Part shown: piece by piece, positions 46,687 through 55,108 of the stretch | Layout of the letters: each line of letters starts with the position of its first letter | Numbering within the stretch: position 1 is the stretch's first letter | Assembly: GCA_023129325.1 (NCBI GenBank) | Contig: JAGMCI010000017.1 | Location: forward strand, 77,252-141,251 | Direction: 5' to 3' | Source of the DNA: Caldifarciminota bacterium | GTDB taxonomy: Bacteria > Hydrothermota > UBA3073 > JACQXS01 > JAGMCI01 | Length of the DNA stretch: 64,000 nt | Translations under genes and position numbers: made by a program | The notes under the pieces: generated by a model | The model's input: the letters and a program-made list of their open reading frames with translations, nothing else | Databases searched by the model: none | Told to the model about the DNA's origin: nothing

Positions 46687-48577
46687 AGAAATGATTGAAC
46701 TTCAAAACATAGGGATTGGGTTTGGTGGCAAGCCCCTGCTTAAGGATGTTTGCTGGCGTATTGGAGATAATGATAGGGTTGGATTAATTGGAGCCAATGG
46801 GAGCGGGAAAACTACCATTTTGCGTATCATTGCAGGACACATAAGGTCTGACCAGGGTGAAGTTATTAGGAGTAAAAGCTCTAAGATTGGCTATTTGCCC
46901 CAAGAAAGCGTGACATTTCGTGGTCGTTTGCTTTATAATGAGATGCTAAGTGTCTTTAAACCTATTCTTGCACTTTTTGAAACCAAGAAAGTAATAGAAG
47001 AAAAGTTAAGTAAATTAGGCTCTGGTTCTCAAAAATATCGTGAACTTCTTAAAGAATATGGTGAGCTTGAGGAAGAGATTGATAAAAAAGAGGGCTATAC
47101 TATAGAAAATAAAATTGAAAAAGTATTAAGTGGTTTAGGCTTTTCTGAAAAAGATTGGCACAAACCAACTGAAACTTTTAGTGGCGGATGGGAGATGAGA
47201 ATTGCTCTTGGAAAATTACTTTTACAAAATCCAGATGTCCTATTACTTGATGAACCAACTAATTTCCTTGACATTGAGTCAATTGCCTGGCTTGAGAATT
47301 ATTTAAAGAATTTCCGCGGTACAATAGTTTTGGTCTCTCATGACAGATACTTTATGGACAAAATAATCAAAAAGATTGTGGAGCTTGAGTTAGGCAAACT
47401 CACTCGTTATAATACCAATTATTCAGGCTACTTAAAAGAAAAAGAAAAACGCAGAGAGCTTCTTATAAGGGTTTACAAGAATCAACAGGAAGAAATAAAG
47501 AGAATAAGAGCATTTATTGATAAGTTTAGAGCCAATGCGAGCAAGGCAAGACTTGTAAAATCAAGGGAAAAGGTGCTTGAGCGAATGGAAATAGTAACTG
47601 TTCCTCCAGAGTTAAAGAAAGTCAAATTTAAGTTTCCTGAGCCACCAAGGTCGGGAGATAAGGTTTTGGAATTAAATAATGTAAGCCAATCGTATGGTGA
47701 AAAGAAAGTTTTTGAGGGAGTTGGCCTTTTTATAGAAAGAGGTGAAAGAATTGCAGTTGTTGGTGTTAATGGGGCAGGAAAATCTACATTACTTAAAATA
47801 CTTGCCGGTGTTCTTAAATCAAGTAGTGGGGAAAGGAAATTAGGAGCCAATATCAATATTGGTTATTTTGCTCAAAGGAGCCTTGAAATGTTAAATCCAG
47901 AAAATACAGTTTTGAAAGAGCTGGAGGAAATTGCCCCAATGGAAACAGAGACCAGGCTCAGGACTTTGGCAGGGGTGTTCCTGTTTTCTGGAGATGATGT
48001 ATTTAAACCTGTGAAAGTATTATCTGGAGGCGAAAAGACGAGGTTGGCGATAGCTAAAATATTAATTAACCCTGTCAATTTCCTTATTTTAGATGAACCA
48101 ACCAATCATCTTGATTTGGCAGGCAGAAAGGTATTGGAAAATGCATTAAAAGTATATCATGGAACACTTGTGCTTGTGACACATGATAGATGTATGATTG
48201 ATAATCTGGCTACAAAATTAATTGAAGTTGCTGATGGAACTATTAAAATTCATCTTGGCAATTATACAGATTATGTTACAAGGAAAACTGCAATCACAGA
48301 GGTCACAGAGAAGCAAAAGAAAGTTAAATTAAAGAAGCCACCTGTCCGTCGTCCGCCTCAGGCGGAGACGGACGGGAAGGAAAAAGAAATATCAAGAATA
48401 ACAAAATTGATAGCAAAGAAAGAAGCAAGGGTATATGAATTGGAGCAATTATTATTGGATTATGTTATATATTCTGACAAGCAAAAAATGAGATTATATA
48501 CTCTTGAATACAAAACTCTAAAACAAGAAATTGATGAATTATATGAAGAGTGGGATAAAATAAAAGATTTATCCTGA
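46670..48577 (+). CDS. ABC-F family ATPase (true start probably ATG 46691)
   Basis: Two ABC domains (GANGSGKTTILRII, GVNGAGKSTLLKIL; DEPTNFLD, DEPTNHLD; SGGEKTRLAIAK), C-terminal coiled coil; in-frame repeat in the linker. Confidence 0.93.
   Translation: MQSVALEMIELQNIGIGFGGKPLLKDVCWRIGDNDRVGLIGANGSGKTTILRIIAGHIRSDQGEVIRSKSSKIGYLPQESVTFRGRLLYNEMLSVFKPILALFETKKVIEEKLSKLGSGSQKYRELLKEYGELEEEIDKKEGYTIENKIEKVLSGLGFSEKDWHKPTETFSGGWEMRIALGKLLLQNPDVLLLDEPTNFLDIESIAWLENYLKNFRGTIVLVSHDRYFMDKIIKKIVELELGKLTRYNTNYSGYLKEKEKRRELLIRVYKNQQEEIKRIRAFIDKFRANASKARLVKSREKVLERMEIVTVPPELKKVKFKFPEPPRSGDKVLELNNVSQSYGEKKVFEGVGLFIERGERIAVVGVNGAGKSTLLKILAGVLKSSSGERKLGANINIGYFAQRSLEMLNPENTVLKELEEIAPMETETRLRTLAGVFLFSGDDVFKPVKVLSGGEKTRLAIAKILINPVNFLILDEPTNHLDLAGRKVLENALKVYHGTLVLVTHDRCMIDNLATKLIEVADGTIKIHLGNYTDYVTRKTAITEVTEKQKKVKLKKPPVRRPPQAETDGKEKEISRITKLIAKKEARVYELEQLLLDYVIYSDKQKMRLYTLEYKTLKQEIDELYEEWDKIKDLS
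48341..48376 (+). repeat. Nested GC-rich palindromic element in frame in ABC-F gene
   Basis: cctgtccgtcg[tccgcctcaggcgga]gacggacggg; encodes PVRRPPQAETDG. Confidence 0.9.
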
Positions 48578-48851
48578 TACATAAAGACTTATTTTTTTGC
48601 CACAGAAGGCACAGAAGTCAGAAGAATCTGTTCTCTGTTTTCTGTCTTCTGTTCTCTGTTTTTCCTGTGGTGAATTTTAAATTATGAAGTTTAAAGAGAG
48701 GCAAATAATTTCAAAGCGCAATAGAGGATTGGAGGTTATGCAAATTTTATGCATAAACCACAGAGGACACAGAGAAAAATGAATCCTGATATAATAATCG
48801 GGATTCTGTGGTTGATATTTTATATAACAACATTTTGAAAAGGGAGCAAAA

Positions 48852-50231
48852 ATGAGAAGGCATCACTTAGATAAGGAAATTTTAGTAGCTATTGGACTTT
48901 TTGGGTTGTGTGTTTTATCATGTGTTCCAAAAAAGATAACTGAAGAAAGGTTTGGACAATATTTTAACCGTGGACTCGCTTACTATAATAAAGGCGATTA
49001 TGATGCCGCAATAAAAGATTACAGTAGGGCAATAGAGTTAAATCCACAATATGCTGTGGTGTACTATGGTCGTGGGCTTGCCTATGCTGCCAAAGGCAGC
49101 TATGATAATGCAATAAGGGATTACAATAAAGCAATAGAGCTAAACCCAAAGTATGATGAGGCGTACTGCGGTCGTGGATTTGTCTATAGCAGTAAAGGCG
49201 AGTATGAAGCTGCAATAAAAGACTACAACAAGACAATAGAATTGAATCCAGCATGTGCTATAGCATACTATAACCGTGGGTTCCTCTATGATGCTAAAGG
49301 CAACTATGAAGCTGCGATAAAGGATTACAGTACGGTAATAGAACTAAACCCAGAAGATACTACGGCATACTATAACCGTGGGAGCGCTTATGATGATATA
49401 GGTAACTATGATGCTGCAATAAGGGATTACAATAAGGTAATAGAATTGAATCCCCAATATCCCATGGTATATGTTAACCGCGGGGTTGCTTACAAGGGTG
49501 AAGGTGACCATGATGCTGCAATAAGGAATTACAATAAAGAGATAGAACTGAATCCAGAATGTGCTATAGCATACAATGACCGTAGGGTCGCTTATGATGC
49601 CAAAGGTGACCATGATGCTGCAATAAGGGATTTTAATAAGGCAATAGAGCTTAACCCAGAATATGCTATGGCATACAATAACCGTGAATACGTTTATCAT
49701 GCTATGGGTAACTATGGTGCTGCAATAAGGGATTTTAATAAGGCAATAGAACTGAATCCAGAATATGCTGAGGCTTACCACGGGCGCGGCTTTGCCTATG
49801 GTGGCAAAAGAAATTATGAATCTGCAATAAAAGATTATAGCAAGGCAATAGAATTAAATCCTGAATATACCACAGCATATTACAGACGGGGGTGTACCTA
49901 TGATGCTAAAGGCGACTATGATGCCGCAATAAGAGATTATGATAAGGCGATAGAACTGAATCCAAAAGGTGCTATGGCATACTATAGCCGAGGGTATATC
50001 TATACTGTTAAAGGCAATTATAATGCTGCAATAGTAGATTATAATAAGGTGATAGAACTGAATCCAGAATATGCCATGGTATACTATAGGCGTGGACTTA
50101 CTCATTTTGCTAAAGGTAACTTTAAAGCTGCTAAGCGTGATTGGGAAAAGGCTGTTAAACTTGACCCACATGGCTTTGCAGGAAGTGAATCCAGACACGC
50201 ATTGGAGGATTTAAAGCGCTATGGATATTAG
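48852..50231 (+). CDS. TPR-repeat protein with lipoprotein-like N-terminus
   Basis: About a dozen 34-aa TPR units of form AYYNRGxxYDAKGNYDAAIRDYNKAIELNPEYA; N-terminal ILVAIGLFGLCVLSC lipobox-like. Confidence 0.92.
   Translation: MRRHHLDKEILVAIGLFGLCVLSCVPKKITEERFGQYFNRGLAYYNKGDYDAAIKDYSRAIELNPQYAVVYYGRGLAYAAKGSYDNAIRDYNKAIELNPKYDEAYCGRGFVYSSKGEYEAAIKDYNKTIELNPACAIAYYNRGFLYDAKGNYEAAIKDYSTVIELNPEDTTAYYNRGSAYDDIGNYDAAIRDYNKVIELNPQYPMVYVNRGVAYKGEGDHDAAIRNYNKEIELNPECAIAYNDRRVAYDAKGDHDAAIRDFNKAIELNPEYAMAYNNREYVYHAMGNYGAAIRDFNKAIELNPEYAEAYHGRGFAYGGKRNYESAIKDYSKAIELNPEYTTAYYRRGCTYDAKGDYDAAIRDYDKAIELNPKGAMAYYSRGYIYTVKGNYNAAIVDYNKVIELNPEYAMVYYRRGLTHFAKGNFKAAKRDWEKAVKLDPHGFAGSESRHALEDLKRYGY
48964..50160 (+). 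repeat. TPR-coding tandem repeat array (102-bp period)
   Basis: 34-aa units repeated with high nucleotide similarity. Confidence 0.9.
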
Positions 50232-50476
50232 AAAATTGTGTATGTTTTCGAAGAAGGCTTCAAAACTTCACATCATAGAATTATTGTAGCAGGGTATAAA
50301 AAATCTTCACAGGCATAACATGGATAGATTTTTAAGTGCATTGAATGGGTTTTTTGGAGCTTTATAGAGATGCCATAAAGTATAAGCCACAGATTTACAC
50401 AGATATTCTTGGATGAACATAGAGAAAAAAGGTAAGTTTTTGGTTAGTTTTTGCAACTAATACAGCGTTAAAATCC

Positions 50477-51664
50477 GTGTTTGAGATGAAAAGGAATATT
50501 GTAGTTATCACCTCTACCCTCTTTATAGCTGTAGTTTCGTGGTATACCTGGTGGCTACTCTTGCCAATCTATCTGCGTGAATTAGGAGCTACTGATATGC
50601 AGGTGGGTATCTCTTACACCATACTTAACTTAGCTTTTGCTATTGGCTCCGTGGTGGGTGGCTTTATGGGTGATAGATTTGGGCGGAAGCCCATAATAGT
50701 CCTCCCCACATTTGCGTTTGTCATCTTTTATCTTTTAGCAAGCCAAACACAAAATTGGCAATTTCTTGTTGGCTTTCTCTTTGTAATATGGTTTGGCACA
50801 GGACTCCAGGACCCATGTTTTACATCAATAATTGCCGAATCTATAAATGAGAGGAGGAGGGGGACAGCATTTGGAATTATGCAAATGGCATTCTCGGCTG
50901 GATTGGTAATTGGACCCTTTTTAGGCTCATTTTTAGTAAAAAGGTTCAATATGGCATTCCTCATTTTGATAACTGCCATTGTATCACTTGTCTGTGCAGT
51001 GATTAGAGCCTATGGATTAAAAGAGACAAAGCGTAGAAACAGCCCAGAACTTGTTATTCACACTGACAGGGAAGGTCTGTCAAGAGTGTTGCTCAACAAG
51101 AATTTAGTCTGGATGCTTATTGGGGGTATCTTCCTGTGGATAGTATTATGTATTACAGTCTGGGGTCCCTTTATTGCTTTGCATGCCAAAGACTTTGTCG
51201 GGCTTTCGAAGTCTGAAATCAATTTACTATTCTCAATTGGTAGTATTTCGGCTGCAATTTTTAGCATCCTTACAGGAAAGATTATTGATAAGATTGGCGG
51301 CAAGCCTATCTTCATAATCAGCGTAATCCTGCACCCACTTGCTTTCATCCCTTGGCTCTTTACAGGCAACTTAGTAAATGGGATACCATATTTTATATTT
51401 GCATACTTATTTTATCAAGGTGTATACATTGCTTACAAAGTTATAATCTCAGATTTAACCTCACCTGCGAACAGGGCAAGGGTCTTTGGGGTCTTTGGAG
51501 CTATTACCGGGATGATTGGTGCATTTGCACCAACTTTCGGGATGCTAACAAAGATAAGATTTGGTCCTGAAGCCCCATTTTTGATGGCACTTGCAATAGG
51601 ATTGGTTAGTGCAGTATGCTTATTATTTGTCTCTTATAAAACCAATCATCCCAACACTACTTAA
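50477..51664 (+). CDS. MFS transporter
   Basis: 12-TM pattern; GGFMGDRFGRKPIIVLPTFAFVIFYLLAS signature. Confidence 0.9.
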   Translation: MFEMKRNIVVITSTLFIAVVSWYTWWLLLPIYLRELGATDMQVGISYTILNLAFAIGSVVGGFMGDRFGRKPIIVLPTFAFVIFYLLASQTQNWQFLVGFLFVIWFGTGLQDPCFTSIIAESINERRRGTAFGIMQMAFSAGLVIGPFLGSFLVKRFNMAFLILITAIVSLVCAVIRAYGLKETKRRNSPELVIHTDREGLSRVLLNKNLVWMLIGGIFLWIVLCITVWGPFIALHAKDFVGLSKSEINLLFSIGSISAAIFSILTGKIIDKIGGKPIFIISVILHPLAFIPWLFTGNLVNGIPYFIFAYLFYQGVYIAYKVIISDLTSPANRARVFGVFGAITGMIGAFAPTFGMLTKIRFGPEAPFLMALAIGLVSAVCLLFVSYKTNHPNTT

Positions 51665-51827
51665 AAACATGTTCTAGGATTGTGTCATACCAGAGATAAA
51701 AAGATTCATCATCACATACAATGGTTGGTCCGTCTTTCAATTTTTCCACTAAACCTTGGCTCATATATCCTTCACCAATATTTTTCAATTGTCAATTAAA
51801 GGTTGACTTTTAAGAATAAACAGGGTA

Positions 51828-52343
51828 TTGTTTTGTCGAGAAATGAAAAAGGTTAGAGTTAAATATTTGGAGTTTATGTGGCCCCTGAGGCACTTTTTGA
51901 TAACTTGCGGCGATAAAGCGCAGCCCAACATTATAGCAGTTAGCTTTTGTATGCCTTTATCCAAGAAAGACCCCTTTGTCGCCTGTGCCATAGGAAAGAA
52001 GATGTATTCCTATGAGCTGATTGAGAAGACCAAAGAATTTATCATAAATGTGCCGCCAGCAAGTCTCAAGCCAAAAGTATATTATTGCGGCTACCATTCA
52101 GGCCGAGAAGTAGATAAATTTAGAGAAACAGGATTAACTCCTAAACCGGGACATAAAGTAAGTGCTCCTTTTATTGAGGAATGTGTGGCTCATATGGAAT
52201 GCAAAGTAAAGCAAGAGATAGATGTGGGCGAAAAGACACTGTTTATAGCCGAAATAATAGACGCCTATGCAGATGAAGATATTGCTGAGAATAAAAGGGA
52301 ACTTAAATATTCACTTGGTAAATTTCCACGAAAGAATGCGTAA
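51828..52343 (+). CDS. Flavin reductase-like domain protein
   Basis: ITCGDKAQPNIIAVSFCMPLSKKDPFVACAIGKKMYSYELIEKTKEFIINVPPASL. Confidence 0.85.
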   Translation: MFCREMKKVRVKYLEFMWPLRHFLITCGDKAQPNIIAVSFCMPLSKKDPFVACAIGKKMYSYELIEKTKEFIINVPPASLKPKVYYCGYHSGREVDKFRETGLTPKPGHKVSAPFIEECVAHMECKVKQEIDVGEKTLFIAEIIDAYADEDIAENKRELKYSLGKFPRKNA

Positions 52344-53165
52344 AAAACTCTCAGATAAGGACATTGCTTTAAGGTGGGATGCTGGCGCAAAGGTATGGGC
52401 ACGAACTGTGAGGGCTGGTGGTGATATTTACAGGGAAGAGGTTAATAATCCAGCTTTCTTTAAATTTTTGGGTCCCATAAAAGGCAAGAAAGTATTAGAT
52501 TTAGGTTGTGGTGAAGGTTATAATACAAAGATATTAGCTAAAAAGGGAGCTAAAATTACAGGGATTGATTTTTCCAAAGAGCTTATTAAACTTACTATAG
52601 ACAAAGAGGAAAAAGAAAAACTTGGCATAAAATATTATTGTCAGAATGCAGCTGACTTATCTATATTTAAAGATAACTCATTTGATGTAGTTGTCTCATT
52701 TATGGCACTAATGGATACGAGTGATTTACAATCTGCATTTAAAGAAGTGAGGCGTGTCTTAAAGCCAGAGGGTAGATTTGTATTCTCTATACTTCACCCT
52801 TGTTTTAATAGGTGGAAGTTAGATTTAGGTTGGGAAAAGGATAAAGATGGCAATCCACTTTATTATAAGATTGATAACTATTTTGATGAAGGGCAGAAAG
52901 AGATTATCTTCACTCTGGTATGGGACGAGTAACTTTGCCCAAAAAGATGTTAACTTTTCATTACACTTTAACAAGTTATTTTAACTCTATCAAACAATCT
53001 GGGATGGATATTTCAAGATTAGAAGAGGTAAAACCCACGGAATCTGCCATTAAAAAGTATCCAAGGTTTAAGAGGATGTTAAGAATACCTATTTTCGTGA
53101 TAATAGAGACAAGGAAGTATGAGCCACAGATTTCGCAGATTAATACAGATATTGAAGATAAGTGA
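52336..53165 (+). pseudogene. Class I SAM-dependent methyltransferase split over two frames (ORFs 52267..52932 and 52920..53165)
   Basis: First ORF has the SAM fold (KVLDLGCGEGYNTKILAKKGAKITGIDFS) and stops at VWDE*; second ORF LPKKMLTFHYTLTSYFNSIKQSGMDISRLEEVKPTESA looks like the expected C-terminal part of the same family. Confidence 0.65.
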
Positions 53166-53298
53166 AAAACTTTAAAGCATCGATGTGCCCCGATTATTAA
53201 GAAACCTCCCACCCTTTTTTCATAATATTTCATTTTAACTAAATCCTTATTTCACAATAACTTAAATAAATTAAAGTAAATTTTTTTGATTTTTTTAC

Positions 53299-53326
53299 TT
53301 GACAAAGTCCAAGAAAAACATATAAT
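53299..53326 (+). promoter_or_regulatory. dcw cluster promoter (Pmra)
   Basis: TTGACA (53299-53304)-N16-TATAAT (53321-53326). Confidence 0.8.
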
Positions 53327-53332
53327 AAAATT

Positions 53333-53362
53333 GTGGTGAAATGTGGTGGAAGATGGTGGAGA
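53333..53362 (+). promoter_or_regulatory. MraZ operator: three 10-bp repeats
   Basis: GTGGTGAAAT GTGGTGGAAG ATGGTGGAGA, 10-bp periodic [G/A]TGG boxes between promoter and mraZ. Confidence 0.8.
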
Positions 53363-53417
53363 TAATTTACCTGTTGTTAGGCTTTACTGTAAATAGCGAA
53401 TTATAAATTAAGGAGAG

Positions 53418-53852
53418 ATGTATAACGGTAAATACAAGTATTCTTTAGAGGAAAAAGGGCGTATATTCATTCCTGTCAAATTCAGGCGTGGTTTAATGCC
53501 AGATGATGAGGATACATTTGTAGTAACAAAGGGTTATGATGGTTGTTTGGCTTTATATCCATTAAACGAATGGCGAAAAGTGGGGGAGAAGTTAAAGAAA
53601 TATCCAACCAATGATTCTAAGTCCAGGAAGACAGCAAGATGGTTTTCTGCGAATGCAGAAGTTGTTAAGCTTGATTCTCAAGGACGAATTAAGGTTCCTC
53701 AGCATTTAGTAGATTTTGCTAAACTTGTTAAAGAGGTAGTAATTATAGGAGTTTTTAACAGAATAGAATTATGGGAGCCCAAAGCTTATGAAAAGGAGGA
53801 AAAGGAATCCGACCCTACGAAATTAGGGGGTATTGAAGGACTAAATCTATGA
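53418..53852 (+). CDS. mraZ: Transcriptional regulator MraZ
   Basis: YKYSLEEKGRIFIPVKFRRGL, VKLDSQGRIKVPQHLVDFAKLVKEVVIIGVFNRIELWEP; first gene of dcw cluster. Confidence 0.95.
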   Translation: MYNGKYKYSLEEKGRIFIPVKFRRGLMPDDEDTFVVTKGYDGCLALYPLNEWRKVGEKLKKYPTNDSKSRKTARWFSANAEVVKLDSQGRIKVPQHLVDFAKLVKEVVIIGVFNRIELWEPKAYEKEEKESDPTKLGGIEGLNL

Positions 53853-53891
53853 AGCAGGAAGTATGAAGTAAGAAGTGGGGAGTGGAAAATT

Positions 53892-54743
53892 ATGGGGCAT
53901 AAGCCTGTGTTGGTGCAAGAGGTTCTTTCTTTTCTTAATTTTAAAGAAGGTGGTATTTATGTGGATTGCACTTTAGGTGTTGGTGGTCATACGAGGGAGA
54001 TACTTAAAAAGTGTGAAATAAAAAATGTAAAGTGTAAAATTTATGGGATAGATAGGGATGAGAAATCCTTGAAGGTTGCGAAAGAGAACCTAAAAGATTT
54101 TGGAGATAGAGTTAAGTTTATTCATACAAATTTTAGAGATTTAAAGAATGTTATTAAAGAAAAGGTTGATGGAGTATTATTTGACCTTGGGATTTCGAGT
54201 GCTCAACTTGACGAGCCTGAGCGTGGGTTTAGCTATCGGTTTAATGGACCTTTAGATATGCGTATGAATCGTCAAGGTAATGTCCCTTGTTTCAAATTAC
54301 TTGAAAAATTAGGAGTAGAGGATATTGAATTTATTTTAAAGAATTATGGTGAGGAGAGATTTTCAAAGAAAATTGCAAGACAAATAGTAAAAGTTAAGCC
54401 CCAAACCACGCAAGAACTCAAAGATATTGTAACCCGTATTATTTCAAGACGGTACCATTTAAAATCTTTAGCTCGTGTATTTCAAGCTTTAAGGATATTT
54501 GTGAACGATGAACTTTCCAATCTCAAGGATGGCTTAAAAGAAGCATGTTCTCTTCTTAAACCTCGGGGCAGAACTTGTGTCATTTCTTACCACTCTCTTG
54601 AAGATAGAATTGTAAAACAATATTTTAAAAAAGATGACTCTTTGTCTATAATTACAAAGAAACCTATCCGTCCTTCTGAGGAGGAAATCTCAAAAAATCC
54701 AAGGTCCCGAAGTGCGAAACTTAGATGTGCCGAGAAACGATGA
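53892..54743 (+). CDS. rsmH: 16S rRNA m4C1402 methyltransferase RsmH (MraW)
   Basis: HKPVLVQEVLSFL, YVDCTLGVGGHTREIL, LFDLGISSAQLDEPERGFSYRFNGPLDMRM, SYHSLEDRIVKQYF. Confidence 0.96.
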   Translation: MGHKPVLVQEVLSFLNFKEGGIYVDCTLGVGGHTREILKKCEIKNVKCKIYGIDRDEKSLKVAKENLKDFGDRVKFIHTNFRDLKNVIKEKVDGVLFDLGISSAQLDEPERGFSYRFNGPLDMRMNRQGNVPCFKLLEKLGVEDIEFILKNYGEERFSKKIARQIVKVKPQTTQELKDIVTRIISRRYHLKSLARVFQALRIFVNDELSNLKDGLKEACSLLKPRGRTCVISYHSLEDRIVKQYFKKDDSLSIITKKPIRPSEEEISKNPRSRSAKLRCAEKR

Positions 54744-54744
54744 A

Positions 54745-54775
54745 GTGGTTCACCACGACCTTCACCACGGAGTGG
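54745..54775 (+). repeat. Family F 31-bp element, between rsmH and ftsL
   Basis: Exact copy of 44669-44699. Confidence 0.95.
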
Positions 54776-54810
54776 GAGCTGATAAGCCGCTGAAGGCAAG
54801 CGGAAAGTAA

Positions 54811-55065
54811 ATGTTGAATTACAATTTTAAAATAAAACAGGTTAGTTTATTTATTTTCTTAATTTTTTGTCTCGCTTTTCTTTATTTATTTGCATACTCA
54901 GAAGCCATAAAGTTTACCTTTCGGCTCCACAACGAAACTAAGAGGCTTAAGCAGCTTAGTAATAAAGTAGAGGAACTACGAATTAAAGAAGTTTCTTTAG
55001 CTTCAGCTACTCGTATTTACAAAATAATGGGAAGTAGGAAGTGGGAAGTGGGAAGTAAGAAGTAA
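54811..55065 (+). CDS. ftsL: FtsL-like cell division protein
   Basis: Small bitopic protein with TM then coiled coil, between rsmH and ftsI; C-terminus GSRKWEVGSKK from a repeat. Confidence 0.65.
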   Translation: MLNYNFKIKQVSLFIFLIFCLAFLYLFAYSEAIKFTFRLHNETKRLKQLSNKVEELRIKEVSLASATRIYKIMGSRKWEVGSKK

Positions 55066-55092
55066 GAAGTGGGAAGTGAGAAGTAGGAAGTA
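55029..55092 (+). repeat. GGAAGT-type low-complexity repeat spanning 3' end of ftsL
   Basis: gggaagtaggaagtgggaagtgggaagtaagaagtaagaagtgggaagtgagaagtaggaagt. Confidence 0.85.
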
Positions 55093-55108
55093 TAAATTAT
55101 AGTAAGAA

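Noticed and set aside
46670-46690. Annotated ABC-F start MQSVALE
   Set aside because: Lies in a family C repeat; ATG at 46691 (MIELQNIGIGFGG) fits the family better.
48964-50160. Regular DNA repeats resembling a CRISPR array
   Set aside because: The 102-bp period corresponds to 34-aa TPR units in an intact ORF, with no unique spacers and no cas genes.
48964-50198. Long antisense ORFs (48964-49254, 49344-49781, 49854-50198) on the minus strand
   Set aside because: They are mirror products of the repetitive TPR coding sequence and look like low-quality translations; not called as genes.
52900-52935. Programmed -1 frameshifting in the split methyltransferase
   Set aside because: No X-XXY-YYZ slippery heptamer or obvious downstream pseudoknot seen; sequencing error or mutation is simpler.
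55029-55092. GGAAGT arrays as a CRISPR or VNTR locus controlling phase variation
   Set aside because: Units are irregular, have no spacers and recur at several sites; better described as an interspersed low-complexity repeat.
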